DNA of 64,000 nt from positions 92,514 to 156,513 of the forward strand of contig NZ_ARQJ01000026.1 in the NCBI RefSeq assembly GCF_000385175.1, read 5' to 3'. The number at the start of each line of letters is the position of its first letter. Within the stretch, counting starts at the first letter, position 1. Made by a program: the position numbers and the translations under genes. Shown here one piece after another: positions 54,139 through 63,339 of the stretch. Source of the stretch: Salinicoccus albus DSM 19776 (GTDB lineage Bacteria; Bacillota; Bacilli; Staphylococcales; Salinicoccaceae). Below the pieces are notes generated by a model. It saw only the letters and a list, made by a program, of their open reading frames with translations, was not told the DNA's origin and searched no databases.

Positions 54139-55037
54139 TATTTTGCCACTCCTTTGCTGGCGAGACTTTTCGCAATCACTTCACCAGTTCTGACAGCTGC
54201 AGAAGTGATAATGTCCAGGTTCCCGGCATATTCCGGCAGGAAATCTCCATTGCCTTCCACTTCGACTGAAATGGTGACAACGTTCCCTTTGATGACTGGG
54301 GAAGCTTTATACCGGTAACCCGGTACGTAACCCTGCACAGTTGTTAGCATCTGGTCCAGTGACTGCATGATCTCTTCACTTTTAGACTCAGCATCTCCCG
54401 CAGTCTGCACGTGGATTGTATTTCTCATCAGAATTGGCGGATCTGCCGGATTCAGTGTAATGATCGCTTTGGAATCCCTGGCACCGCCGACTTCCTTGAT
54501 GGCTGCGGCCGTCGTTTCAGTGAATTCATCAATATTCTGTCTCGTCCCCGGACCGGCACTCTGGCTGGAAATCGATGCCACAATCTCCGCATAGTCCACA
54601 TCGAGGACTTTGGAGACTGCATGGACCATCGGAATCGTTGCCTGCCCGCCGCACGTCACCATATTGACATTATCCATGTGCGGAATTTCTTCTTCCCGCA
54701 GGTTAACGGCCGGTACCAGGAACGGGCCGATAGCAGCGGGTGTCAAGTCCACCGCTTTCATCCCAAGTGATTTGAGGACAGGTGCATTGTGCATATGTGC
54801 TTTGGCAGAAGTCGCTTCATACACCACATCCGCCAGCTCAGGATTTTCCTTCAAGCCTTCAATACCGTTTGAAATGGCAGTCAAACCGTACGCTTCCGCC
54901 CTTTTTAAACCTTTCGATTCAGGATCGATACCAATCAGCGCAGTCACTTCCAGGTGCTCGCTCCTGAGTAGTTTCATCATTAGATCGGTTCCGATATTCC
55001 CGGAGCCGATAATGGCACATTTTATCTTTTCGCTCAT
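54138..55037 (-). CDS. mhpF: Acetaldehyde dehydrogenase (acylating)
   Basis: 299 aa from ATG 55037 behind GGGAGATTGAG; the longer in-frame extension runs into the GntR gene. NAD-binding CAIIGSGNIGTDLMMKLLRS, catalytic Cys in NMVTCGGQATIPMVHAVSK, SSQSAGPGTRQNIDEFTETT, and the C-terminal interface with MhpE. It turns acetaldehyde, NAD+ and CoA into acetyl-CoA. Forms the DmpFG-type complex with mhpE. Confidence 0.94.
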   Translation of the reverse strand: MSEKIKCAIIGSGNIGTDLMMKLLRSEHLEVTALIGIDPESKGLKRAEAYGLTAISNGIEGLKENPELADVVYEATSAKAHMHNAPVLKSLGMKAVDLTPAAIGPFLVPAVNLREEEIPHMDNVNMVTCGGQATIPMVHAVSKVLDVDYAEIVASISSQSAGPGTRQNIDEFTETTAAAIKEVGGARDSKAIITLNPADPPILMRNTIHVQTAGDAESKSEEIMQSLDQMLTTVQGYVPGYRYKASPVIKGNVVTISVEVEGNGDFLPEYAGNLDIITSAAVRTGEVIAKSLASKGVAK

Positions 55038-55051
55038 CTCAATCTCCCTCT

Positions 55052-55696
55052 CTAAATTAATTTTTTCCCTCTGCAACAATGGTCACAGGCTTCTGATAAA
55101 TGCGTTTTCAATAAATTTTGCGCCGCTTCTACGTTCCCTTCATCAAGCGTTTTCACAATCTCAATATGTTGATTGATAATTTCCGGCTGATTGGTAAATG
55201 TCACTTCACTCGTAATGTCTATCAGCGTCCTAAAAATGTCCCGCTGGGCAGACCATAGCAGGCGCAGGCTTTTGTTGCCTGACATTTTAACCAGCTGGTG
55301 ATGAAAGGCAAGATCCGTTTCAACATCCCGTTGTTCATAATAATCCGCTTCTTCCATCTGCTTGATAAAGTGCAGTAATTTTTCCCTGGCTTCAGAGTAA
55401 GATGCTTCAGTAATCTGGCTGAGTGCGTGATTCTCCAATAATATCCGGGTGTCATATAAGTTGCGTATATCCTCCAATTCGAAACCGACGACTGCGTTTC
55501 TGCCATTTGAGAATTTCTCGATCAGATTTTCAGATGATAACTTACTGATCGCTTCCCTGACAGGCCCTCTGCTGACACCCAGTTCCTTTGACACTGATGT
55601 TTCAACCAGCGGCTCCCCTTCCTGATATCTGCCAAGGATGATCTCCTTACGTAAATGATCAACGACCTGCGTAGAAATATTCCGATTAATTATCAT
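55052..55696 (-). CDS. GntR/FadR-type regulator (FCD domain) of the mhp operon
   Basis: 214 aa. Winged helix VVDHLRKEIILGRYQEGEPL, ELGVSRGPVREAISKLSSEN, then an FCD ligand domain with D-L-A-F-H-H and terminal H-L-S-E-A-C-D-H-C-C. First gene of the mhp unit, 14 bases before mhpF. Its promoter contains a 7+3+7 dyad just after the -10, so autorepression and control of the operon by an aromatic or oxo-acid intermediate are likely. Confidence 0.88.
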   Translation of the reverse strand: MIINRNISTQVVDHLRKEIILGRYQEGEPLVETSVSKELGVSRGPVREAISKLSSENLIEKFSNGRNAVVGFELEDIRNLYDTRILLENHALSQITEASYSEAREKLLHFIKQMEEADYYEQRDVETDLAFHHQLVKMSGNKSLRLLWSAQRDIFRTLIDITSEVTFTNQPEIINQHIEIVKTLDEGNVEAAQNLLKTHLSEACDHCCRGKKLI

Positions 55697-55726
55697 ATGA
55701 ATCCCGCACCTTATAAATTTTCTGAA

Positions 55727-55743
55727 ATGTTAACAATTAACAT
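55727..55743. promoter_or_regulatory. Candidate GntR operator
   Basis: ATGTTAACAATTAACAT: perfect 7+3+7 dyad at the expected transcription start. A second GTTAAC palindrome lies at 55801-55810 upstream of the promoter. Confidence 0.65.
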
Positions 55744-55749
55744 ATTGAT

Positions 55750-55778
55750 ACTCTATAATAGACCTGTTTGATTGTCAA
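55750..55778 (-). promoter_or_regulatory. Promoter of the GntR-mhpFE unit
   Basis: -35 TTGACA (55773-55778), 17-base spacer, -10 TAGAGT (55750-55755). Confidence 0.65.
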
Positions 55779-55817
55779 GTTATTTTCTGAAATTTCTTTA
55801 TTGTTAACAAAGACATA

Positions 55818-55847
55818 GAAAAAAGCCGAGTGTATTTGCCCGGCTTT
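55818..55847 (-). terminator. Terminator after the AEC transporter gene
   Basis: 7-bp stem AAAGCCG / CGGCTTT, followed by TTTTTTCTAT on the - strand; it overlaps the stop codon. Confidence 0.75.
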
Positions 55848-56751
55848 AAATCCCTATCAAATATAAACATATCGGTATGGTAATCAGACTGATCAGCGTG
55901 GTGATGAGTGTTGAGAAAGAAACCACATTCGGTTTCACATTAAACTGAACTGCAAGCATGGTGGAATTCGCTGCAATCGGCATCGCATTCAGAATAACGA
56001 ATACCATTTTCATCGTTTCATCCACCGGCATGAACAGGACGAGGACCATCGCGACAATCGGTGAGATGAGCATGCGTATAATTGTCACGTTAGTGATGTC
56101 TTTCAGATCAAATTTTTCTTTTGTAATCTGTGCCAGCTGCATGCCCAATATCAACATGACGACCGGAATGGCCGCATTCCCTGTCATATTCAGAATATCC
56201 ATCAGCTTTTCATCTATCTGTACATTCGAAACCTGGAAGATCACGCCGAAAATGGCACCGTAAATGACAGGCACCCTGAATATGCTGATGATGGCATCTT
56301 TCACTGAAATTACTGCCCCGTTCCCATATGAAGCGATGAATATCCCCACCGTACTGATGATGAAGCCATGCAGCACCATCAGCACGATGGCGTAGTCAAA
56401 TGCCGTTGCCCCCAGCGCAAATAAGACGACCGGTGAACCGTAATTGCCGCTGTTGGGAAAAAGTGTCCCGAGCATCATGGCCGAGACATCCTCTTTGGAC
56501 GACTTCATAAAATATCCAAAAATGATGGTGATGACTGCAAGTATCACTGTAATGATCAGCGAGTACACGAACAGATACAGATAATCTATCGTCATTTCAT
56601 TATTATAGAATGTGTTGAATGTCAGTATCGGCAGCAATATGTATAAAGACATCGCCGATATGGACTTAATATCCATATGAAGCATTTTTTGTGCGACATA
56701 TCCGGTCGCAAAAACCAGAAATACCGGTAAAATAATCATCAATAGTTCCAA
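55846..56751 (-). CDS. AEC-family (auxin efflux carrier-like) transporter
   Basis: About 301 aa if translated from TTG 56751 (GAAGGAAG 9 bases upstream), which places the first membrane helix (MIILPVFLVFATGYVAQKML) at the N-terminus as usual for the family; a longer start at 56796 is possible. Ten predicted helices. Family marks are LGTLFPNSGNYGSPVVLFAL and the C-terminal PIAANSTMLAVQFNVKP. Bacterial AEC proteins often carry malate, malonate or other carboxylates. The position beside the mhp unit may be coincidental. Confidence 0.8.
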   Translation of the reverse strand: MELLMIILPVFLVFATGYVAQKMLHMDIKSISAMSLYILLPILTFNTFYNNEMTIDYLYLFVYSLIITVILAVITIIFGYFMKSSKEDVSAMMLGTLFPNSGNYGSPVVLFALGATAFDYAIVLMVLHGFIISTVGIFIASYGNGAVISVKDAIISIFRVPVIYGAIFGVIFQVSNVQIDEKLMDILNMTGNAAIPVVMLILGMQLAQITKEKFDLKDITNVTIIRMLISPIVAMVLVLFMPVDETMKMVFVILNAMPIAANSTMLAVQFNVKPNVVSFSTLITTLISLITIPICLYLIGI

Positions 56752-56844
56752 GCGGTTCAACTTCCTTCGGTAAAGATTTAGATGATTCCCATTCATTCCA
56801 TGATAGGATACATTTTACGATAAAGGTATCTATATGCAAAAAGA

Positions 56845-56863
56845 AGCCTGAGTGACTCAGGCT
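56845..56863 (-). terminator. Terminator after the metalloprotease gene
   Basis: 9-bp stem AGCCTGAGT / ACTCAGGCT followed by TCTTTTTG on the - strand. Confidence 0.7.
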
Positions 56864-56875
56864 CCCCATTCAGTA

Positions 56876-58291
56876 TTATTTCCTTCTCGACCAGATGATG
56901 AATCCAGAAACAATGGCAAGGATTAGCAGTATGACCCCCGCAAAAATCATCACCATGTTAAGCCCTGAGTCAGCCTGCTGACTTTCTTCATCGGTATCGA
57001 CGGACTCAGCAGATTGTTCTGTTTCCTCCGCTGTCGGTTCTTCGGTCGTCTCTTCCTCGGTACTCTCCTCTGTTGGTTCTTCAGTCGCTGCTTCTTCAGT
57101 GCTTTCCTCTGTCACTTCTTCTGTAGTTTCTTCCCCAGAGGATTCTTCCGTTTGATTTTCAGCGACATTGGCTTCTTCATCGTTGTTTTCCACAGCAGAC
57201 TGAAGTGCTTCGGCAGCTTCATCTACTTCTTCCTGGGAACTTTCTTCATTGTTCAACACTTCATTGGCATTGTCCAGTGCCTGCTCAGTTTCCGGCGAAC
57301 GTTCTGCTTCACTGAGATTTTCGGCTTCTGAAATTGCCGTTTCCAGCGGTTCAAGTTCTGTATCCTGTGCATCATCCGTTGCCTGTGTAGTCATCGATCT
57401 AAAGTAGGTTGTCAGAAGCGGGTCGCCATTCGAATCCAGCGCCCTGACATAATAATCATAGTTTGTCGAACTATCCAGGTCTTCATCTTCATAGCTTGTT
57501 TTTGTTGTCGTATCAATGCGTTCATCATTGCGATAGATTTCATATTGCTCTGCATTTTCCAGTCCGTCCCATGAAAACTCTGCAGTGTTACCGGTGACAT
57601 TATCAATCGTCACGAGTCTGTTATGGAAAGTGCTGATAAAGTGATAGGTCTCCGGCGCACGGTCAGCCAGTTTTTGACGCTGCTCACCACCCAGGTAGTA
57701 CATTGCGAAAACTTCAGCAAAATATTCACTTGGGGTATCAAAATATTCCGGCACATTATGATCACTGAATAGCGCATTTTTCTCACTAGCCATCAGTTCC
57801 TGGAAATATGCCGAATCGCTGACTGTGAAGCCGGCAGCATAACTATCCACTGCGTGAGCAAATTCATGCAGTTCGAGATTGATTGTTGAATGGCCATTCC
57901 CGGGTTCACTGTAACCGATTCTTGCAGCTGTCGTATATCCGCCGGCCCCGGGGACATCCTCCCAGGTTCTGCCGGTGTTCTCCCAGCCTCTGGGCGTCAC
58001 CCCTGCCAGATGCTCAAATTCCTGCAGCTGAGTCAGAGGCATATCCATCAGCACAATTTGAACCCCTGCACGGTCAGTGTGATTTAAAATGCGATCATCG
58101 ATGTTATCCAGTCTGTTGATCATTGCCTGAGCTTCCTGCTGGTCATAGCTGTTATCATTATCACGTATTTCAATCATGCGGTCCAAGCTGGCAGTATTGG
58201 CAGAAACGTCATCAGTATTAAATACCATCAAGAAAGTGATGATCATGAAAAATGCTGCAAAGCTGAATTTTCCAATGGTCTTAATAGTCAA
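56876..58291 (-). CDS. Surface-anchored ATLF-like zinc metalloprotease with Fn3 and Glu/Thr-rich stalk
   Basis: 471 aa. Signal peptide (cut likely after residue 31, V-S-A). Catalytic domain (about 40-225) with zinc motif H142-E-F-A-H146 in INLELHEFAHAVDSYAAGF, and DTPSEYFAEVFAMYYL plus the R-A-P-E-T-Y-H-F-I tail, as in the anthrax lethal factor/PPEP fold; the third zinc ligand should be a Glu of the S-E-Y-F-A-E motif. Then a fibronectin type III domain (about 228-305), a helical FIVAR-like segment, a Glu/Thr/Ser-rich stalk and a C-terminal membrane helix ending in W-S-R-R-K. No LPxTG precedes that helix, so it is probably membrane-held, not sortase-linked. Substrate unknown. Confidence 0.82.
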   Translation of the reverse strand: MTIKTIGKFSFAAFFMIITFLMVFNTDDVSANTASLDRMIEIRDNDNSYDQQEAQAMINRLDNIDDRILNHTDRAGVQIVLMDMPLTQLQEFEHLAGVTPRGWENTGRTWEDVPGAGGYTTAARIGYSEPGNGHSTINLELHEFAHAVDSYAAGFTVSDSAYFQELMASEKNALFSDHNVPEYFDTPSEYFAEVFAMYYLGGEQRQKLADRAPETYHFISTFHNRLVTIDNVTGNTAEFSWDGLENAEQYEIYRNDERIDTTTKTSYEDEDLDSSTNYDYYVRALDSNGDPLLTTYFRSMTTQATDDAQDTELEPLETAISEAENLSEAERSPETEQALDNANEVLNNEESSQEEVDEAAEALQSAVENNDEEANVAENQTEESSGEETTEEVTEESTEEAATEEPTEESTEEETTEEPTAEETEQSAESVDTDEESQQADSGLNMVMIFAGVILLILAIVSGFIIWSRRK

Positions 58292-58458
58292 GACCTCCCC
58301 CCTCCTTTCTACTCTTATGCGTTAATGATCTCTTCCCTGATTCAAGTGTTTGTATGCTGGAAAATAAATTTCCTAAGAATAAACTTAATTGCAACTTACA
58401 CCCATTCAATCGATAAAGTCAATTGAAACGGGCAGGTTTTTTCTGAGTCCGCTTTAGT

Positions 58459-59451
58459 TTAGACCCTGCCTGTTTTAAACAGCAGCCTCAGGAAGTAAGG
58501 CCCGCCAATCAGCGATACAACAATACCCGCGGGGATGACCATTGGCGCCATTATCAGCTTGCCGATCAGATCTGCACCTGTGAGGAGAAGCGAGCCGATC
58601 AGGATGCTTGAGAAAAAGAGCAGTTTCATATTCTGACCGAACATCAGCCTTGAAATATGCGGTGCGATCAAACCGATAAAACTGATGGCGCCGCACACGC
58701 TGACTGCCAGACTGGAGAGCATTGCAGAAAGGACAATCAGGATGATTTTTTCTTTATTGACATTCATGCCAAAACCCGTCAGCATTTCATCATCCAGGTT
58801 CAGCATGCTCATCTCCCGTATTCTGAAAAAGACAAATGCCATGATCAGGAGGATATAAGGTACAGAGATCCAGACGAACGGCCATGTGTCGCCCCATATA
58901 TTACCGGCGAAATATCGGTTCAGCATTTCCATCTGTGTGTCATCAAACATTGAGGTGAACACGTACACAAATCCCGTCACCCCCATCGCTGTCGCAATAC
59001 CGATCAGGATGAAAATATTACTTTTGAATGCCCCGCCGGCGAATGACAGAGCGAATATGAGCAGAACGATCAACAGCCCCCCGATGAAACTCATGAGCGG
59101 GAGCATATATAATTGCTGATCCATGGAACCGCTGATAAACGTGATGAACAGTACAACACCAAAGCCGCTGCCTGCATTTACCCCGATAATCCCCGGATCG
59201 GCCAGTGCGTTCTTTGATACAGCTTGCAGTATTAGCCCGCTGATCGCGAGCGCCGCCCCGCAGATGAGCGTAATCAGCAGCCGGGGCATTCTGAATTCAA
59301 ACATTACAAGCTGTACGTCCTGGCCGGCCTGAGCGGTGAGCAGGCTTAAAAGGTCATTGAAACTGAGACTGAAAGTACCCGTCACCAATGTGGTGATGAT
59401 CACAGCAGCAAGCAGCAGAATCACGATGGTAAATTTCCGCGTATTATGCAT
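58459..59451 (-). CDS. Iron-siderophore ABC transporter permease (FecCD), second copy
   Basis: 330 aa from ATG 59451 (GAGAGGTGG 5 bases upstream), overlapping the preceding permease gene by 8 bases. Nine to ten helices and family motifs RMPRLLITLICGAALAISGL, LADPGIIGVNAGSGFG and FIGLIAPHISRLMFG. It pairs with the preceding permease. Last gene of the operon SBP-ATPase-permease-permease. Confidence 0.9.
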   Translation of the reverse strand: MHNTRKFTIVILLLAAVIITTLVTGTFSLSFNDLLSLLTAQAGQDVQLVMFEFRMPRLLITLICGAALAISGLILQAVSKNALADPGIIGVNAGSGFGVVLFITFISGSMDQQLYMLPLMSFIGGLLIVLLIFALSFAGGAFKSNIFILIGIATAMGVTGFVYVFTSMFDDTQMEMLNRYFAGNIWGDTWPFVWISVPYILLIMAFVFFRIREMSMLNLDDEMLTGFGMNVNKEKIILIVLSAMLSSLAVSVCGAISFIGLIAPHISRLMFGQNMKLLFFSSILIGSLLLTGADLIGKLIMAPMVIPAGIVVSLIGGPYFLRLLFKTGRV

Positions 59452-60415
59452 ACTGTCCACCTCTCTTCTTGATGATGTAGATGAAGAAAGGCAGACCGAT
59501 CATTGCGATGACTGCATTCACCGGCGTCTCGTTGAATATTCTTGCAAGCATATCTGATAATGCAAAAATGGTCGCCCCGAAGAGCCCGGAATATATTATT
59601 GTGAATCTGTGCATATTGCCGAATATCATTTTCACAATATGCGGCACGAGCAGTCCAAGGAATACTACGTTTCCGACCATCGAAACCGCAACACTCGCCA
59701 GCATGATAGCAATAATCAGAGTGAGCCATGAATAGAGCGCGCGGTTCTGACCCAGGGACAGAGCCATTTCATCTCCAAACAGCAGCACATCGAGTTCTTT
59801 AGCCATCAAGTACAGTCCTGTGACCAGCAGGATGGCAACCGGCACCACAATAGCCAGGTTGCCCATGGACTGCCCGGCAACGCCGCCTGCGGTAAAGAAT
59901 GCCACATACTGCCCCATATCGTTCGCCAATACCAAAAAATCCGTAATCGCATAGATGAATAAAGAGATACCCGCGCCGGCCAATATCAGATGCAGGGGAG
60001 ACCTGTGACGGGTCACGCCCAGTATCACAAGTCCTACGGCCATACCCCCGATAAAACCGCTTACCATGATACCGGCAAATGATACCGCCGGAATAATGAG
60101 TGCCGCCAGTATGATTGCCAGATTGGCCCCAGCGTTTATCCCCAGAATGCTGGGCTCACTCAAGACATTATGGGTCACGGATTGCAGCACAAGCCCGGAG
60201 ACACTGATCATGAAACCTGCGACAAGGGCAGCCAGCACTCTCGGCATGCGTATTTCATATAAAATCTGATGGGATTGCAGTGTCATATCCAGATTGAAGA
60301 TGACATGCCAGATATCCGAAAAAGCATAACTGTCGGCCCCAAACATCATCGCAGCGATGAATGAAATAAAGACGCCCATCAGAATGACGGGCATCGGGTA
60401 CCATCTACGATCCAT
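59444..60415 (-). CDS. Iron-siderophore ABC transporter permease (FecCD), first copy
   Basis: 323 aa from ATG 60415, which lies inside the end of the ATPase gene (11-base overlap) with AAAGGTG 6 bases upstream. Motifs RMPRVLAALVAGFMISVSGL, LSEPSILGINAGANLA and FLGLLVPHIVKMIFG mark the BtuC/FecCD fold. The chain of overlapping genes implies translational coupling of the whole importer. Confidence 0.9.
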   Translation of the reverse strand: MDRRWYPMPVILMGVFISFIAAMMFGADSYAFSDIWHVIFNLDMTLQSHQILYEIRMPRVLAALVAGFMISVSGLVLQSVTHNVLSEPSILGINAGANLAIILAALIIPAVSFAGIMVSGFIGGMAVGLVILGVTRHRSPLHLILAGAGISLFIYAITDFLVLANDMGQYVAFFTAGGVAGQSMGNLAIVVPVAILLVTGLYLMAKELDVLLFGDEMALSLGQNRALYSWLTLIIAIMLASVAVSMVGNVVFLGLLVPHIVKMIFGNMHRFTIIYSGLFGATIFALSDMLARIFNETPVNAVIAMIGLPFFIYIIKKRGGQYA

Positions 60416-61220
60416 ATTTGACACCTTTGACGGTTTCACAGAACAGATCATAGTCCGCAAGAATGGGTTTATTTGTTATGGGATCAATGGAAATTTTTCC
60501 GTTTATGTTGAATACATCATTAAGAATACCATTGGTTAACACTTCATTTGGATGCCCGGTCGTGATGATTTCCCCCGCTTTCATGATGACGAGGTTATCC
60601 GAATATTTAATAGCATGATTGATATCATGGAGCACCATGACCACTGTCTGACGGGCATCGTCATTCAGCCTTTTAACAATATTCAACGTTTCCAGCTGAT
60701 GGTGGATATCCAAAAACGTGGTCGGTTCATCAAGCAGGAGGACATCCGCTTCCTGTGCCAGCAGCAGGCTGATCCAGACGCGCTGCGCCTGACCGCCCGA
60801 AAGCTCACTCATCATACGTTCCTTGAATTCGACGGCCCCCGTTTCTTCCAGCGCCCACTCGATGATTTCATAATCCGCCGGTTTCAGACTCTGGAATCTC
60901 TTCAGATGCGGGTACCTGCTGAAACTGACCAGATCTTTCACCGGAATATCGTATTGAAGCCCGTTTCTCTGCGACAATATGCTGACTTTTTTGGCGACCT
61001 CTTTCGATTTCATCTGGCGGATATTCATGTCATTGATATACACACCGCCTTCTTTCGCTGAAATGATTCTTGAAATCGTTTTGAGCATCGTAGACTTGCC
61101 GCAGCCATTGGGGCCAATGATCGTCGTGACTTTCCCTTCCATCAGTTCCAGGTTTATATTATTCAATATTTTTCTTTCATTGAGTTCCACATCTATATCT
61201 TTTAGAGTAACATTCGTCAT
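60405..61220 (-). CDS. Iron-siderophore ABC transporter ATP-binding protein (FecE/FhuC type)
   Basis: 271 aa from ATG 61220; the GTG nine bases earlier is part of the ribosome site region. Walker A GPNGCGKST, Q-loop in SILSQRN, signature LSGGQAQR, Walker B VLLLDEPT and switch VLHDINHA. Powers the two FecCD permeases. 18 bases after the binding-protein gene. Confidence 0.92.
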   Translation of the reverse strand: MTNVTLKDIDVELNERKILNNINLELMEGKVTTIIGPNGCGKSTMLKTISRIISAKEGGVYINDMNIRQMKSKEVAKKVSILSQRNGLQYDIPVKDLVSFSRYPHLKRFQSLKPADYEIIEWALEETGAVEFKERMMSELSGGQAQRVWISLLLAQEADVLLLDEPTTFLDIHHQLETLNIVKRLNDDARQTVVMVLHDINHAIKYSDNLVIMKAGEIITTGHPNEVLTNGILNDVFNINGKISIDPITNKPILADYDLFCETVKGVKYGS

Positions 61221-61238
61221 TTTCGACACCTGCCTGAA

Positions 61239-62168
61239 TTATTTCGTCAATGCATCAACGATTATTTCTTTCTGATGTTCGAGTGAATATGGATCATTGT
61301 AGTAGAATGTCTGGGAATCAAACTCGGTGACCCGGTCGTTTTCCACCGCATCCAAGTTATTCCATACCGCCGTATCCCTATAAGCATTGTCCGCACCGCC
61401 GTCACCGGAACCGACAAACATATAGTCCCCGGCATATTCCTCTATCTCTTCTGCGGAGATACTCTCCCATCCGCTTTCTACAACCTCATCCTGTATTTTC
61501 TGAGGGACGCCGAGTCCGAGCCCCTGGTAAATGATTTCAGTGCCTCGGCCCCAGTTTGTACCGTAGACATAAATATCCTTGGCATACTGTTCAATCACAC
61601 TGGCAGTTGCATCTTCTCCGACCGCCTGTTGAACCGTTTCCTTGTCTTCAGCAAGTTCAGCCTCCCAATCTTCTACCCATTGTCCGGCCTCTTCTTCCTT
61701 ACCGACAATCCTTCCCAGTTCCTCATGGATATCCAGGTAATTCCAACTATTGTAATCCACAGGTATCGTCGGTGCAACCGCTTTTAATTTATCCAGATTT
61801 TCATCAGAAGCGAAAGTGATGATCAGATCCGGGTCAAGGTTCATCACCTGCTCCACATTACCGGGTTCCAACAATTCAACATCCTCAGTCATCGGGCCGA
61901 GCACCTCGCTGTTTTCAACATCATTTCCAACGCCGACAACATTTGCATCCAGCTGTTTCAGGTTGCCAAAATAACTGGTGGCCAGTACAACGATGCGCTG
62001 CGGATCCTCGGGAATTTCTATCTCTTCGCCTCCATCAGTGGTATAAGGCACCATATTCGATTCATCAGATCCCCCGCTGCCGGCTTCCTCCGTGGATATT
62101 TCTTCATTGCCACATGCAGAGACAACCAGTAAAATTGCGGCTGCCAATAATGTTATGTATTTTTTCAT
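61239..62168 (-). CDS. Siderophore-binding lipoprotein (class III SBP)
   Basis: 309 aa. Lipobox V-S-A-C after MKKYITLLAAAILLV. Periplasmic-binding-protein-2 fold: PQRIVVLATSYFGNLKQLDA, LEPGNVEQVMNLDPDLIITF and the interlobe helix. An acidic surface is noticeable. It probably binds ferric hydroxamate or carboxylate siderophore; the ligand cannot be set from sequence. First gene of the importer, behind a Fur-type box. Confidence 0.9.
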   Translation of the reverse strand: MKKYITLLAAAILLVVSACGNEEISTEEAGSGGSDESNMVPYTTDGGEEIEIPEDPQRIVVLATSYFGNLKQLDANVVGVGNDVENSEVLGPMTEDVELLEPGNVEQVMNLDPDLIITFASDENLDKLKAVAPTIPVDYNSWNYLDIHEELGRIVGKEEEAGQWVEDWEAELAEDKETVQQAVGEDATASVIEQYAKDIYVYGTNWGRGTEIIYQGLGLGVPQKIQDEVVESGWESISAEEIEEYAGDYMFVGSGDGGADNAYRDTAVWNNLDAVENDRVTEFDSQTFYYNDPYSLEHQKEIIVDALTK

Positions 62169-62231
62169 CCCATTTTCTCCTCTTAATAAAATAATTTTTT
62201 GAAAATCATCCGATATTCTCGATATCTTCGT

Positions 62232-62246
62232 TGATAATCATTCTCA
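62232..62246. promoter_or_regulatory. Fur box in the divergent siderophore/reductase gap
   Basis: TGATAATCATTCTCA matches the 7-1-7 Fur consensus TGATAATNATTATCA except at one position. It can serve both divergent genes. Confidence 0.75.
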
Positions 62247-62301
62247 ATGCGTTTATAATATATCATAATAATTATATTTTCAATTGAAAAGAGGGACGGT
62301 C

Positions 62302-63315
62302 ATGAGTATTTCCGATACGCTGATTATCGGCGGCGGACCCGCCGGGTTGTATGCCAGTTTTTACTCCGGATTAAGAGGACTGAATGTCGAACTCATCGAG
62401 CACCACCCGGAACTGGGGGGTAAGCTCAATATATATCCGGAAAAAATCGTCTGGGATATTGGCGGCGTACCGCCAGCAGCCGCAACAGATATAAAAGATG
62501 ACATGGTAAGACAGGCTAAAACGTTCAATGCTAGAATGCATACATCGACAACTTGCGAAATGATCCATAAACATGAAAAGTATTTTGAAACGATCACGGA
62601 TAACGGCATATTTTACAGTAAATCAATCATCATCGCTTCAGGCCGCGGAATTTTCACCCCTGTAAAATTGAATATTGAAGGCGCAGATAAGTTTGAAATG
62701 ACTAATCTTCACTACACCGTAAAGAAATTCAGCCGGTTCAAAGACAGACATGTATTGATTTCAGGTGCAGGAAATTCCGCCATAGACTGGGCATCAGCAC
62801 TGGCAGATATCGCAGCCTCCGTGACACTCATTTTCAGAAGCGATGAAATGCGGGGGCATGAGGCAATGGTCGAAGGTCTTTATAAGAAGGAAATCACGAT
62901 TAAACCAGGAAAATGTATCGACCGGTTAATTGCCAATGAGCAGGAAAATGCGATTGAATACGTCTTTTTGGATGACGGCTCGCACGTGGCGGTCGATGAC
63001 GTATTAGTCAGTCACGGCTATGATTCCAACTGCGGCTTTCTGGAAGCTATGGAAGCCGATTTCGATTTCAATGAACATCAGATGCTGAAAACAAACAATA
63101 TCGTCGACACTCCCGTAGCAGGAATTTTCGCATGCGGTGATCAGGTCATCTACGATAATAAAGTAAAACTTATTGCCGGTTGTTTCACCGAAGCCGCCCA
63201 GGCCGCTAACCATGCCAAAGCCTTCATCACCCAGGAGCCCGTCACAGAAGGCATGGTATCTTCGCACAATGATATTTTCGCCGAGAAGAACGAAGCGCTG
63301 ATGAAGGAAATGTGA
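62302..63315 (+). CDS. Ferredoxin-NADP reductase-like flavoprotein (YumC/IruO-like)
   Basis: 337 aa from ATG 62302 (GAGGGACG upstream; an in-frame TTG 18 bases earlier is less likely). FAD site LIIGGGPAGLYASFYSGLRG, NADPH site ISGAGNSAIDWASALADIA, and a C-terminal IFACGDQVIYDNKVKLIAGC. It lacks the thioredoxin-reductase C-x-x-C, as expected for the YumC/IruO group. The divergent siderophore importer and shared Fur box suggest an IruO-like job: reducing ferric siderophore or supporting haem degradation. Confidence 0.85.
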   Translation: MSISDTLIIGGGPAGLYASFYSGLRGLNVELIEHHPELGGKLNIYPEKIVWDIGGVPPAAATDIKDDMVRQAKTFNARMHTSTTCEMIHKHEKYFETITDNGIFYSKSIIIASGRGIFTPVKLNIEGADKFEMTNLHYTVKKFSRFKDRHVLISGAGNSAIDWASALADIAASVTLIFRSDEMRGHEAMVEGLYKKEITIKPGKCIDRLIANEQENAIEYVFLDDGSHVAVDDVLVSHGYDSNCGFLEAMEADFDFNEHQMLKTNNIVDTPVAGIFACGDQVIYDNKVKLIAGCFTEAAQAANHAKAFITQEPVTEGMVSSHNDIFAEKNEALMKEM

Positions 63316-63339
63316 TCTTTCGGAGTCGAAGTGTTGCAG

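Noticed and set aside
56876..56990. LPxTG sortase signal in the metalloprotease
   Set aside because: The C-terminus has a membrane helix and a basic tail, but no L-P-x-T-G or close variant before it.
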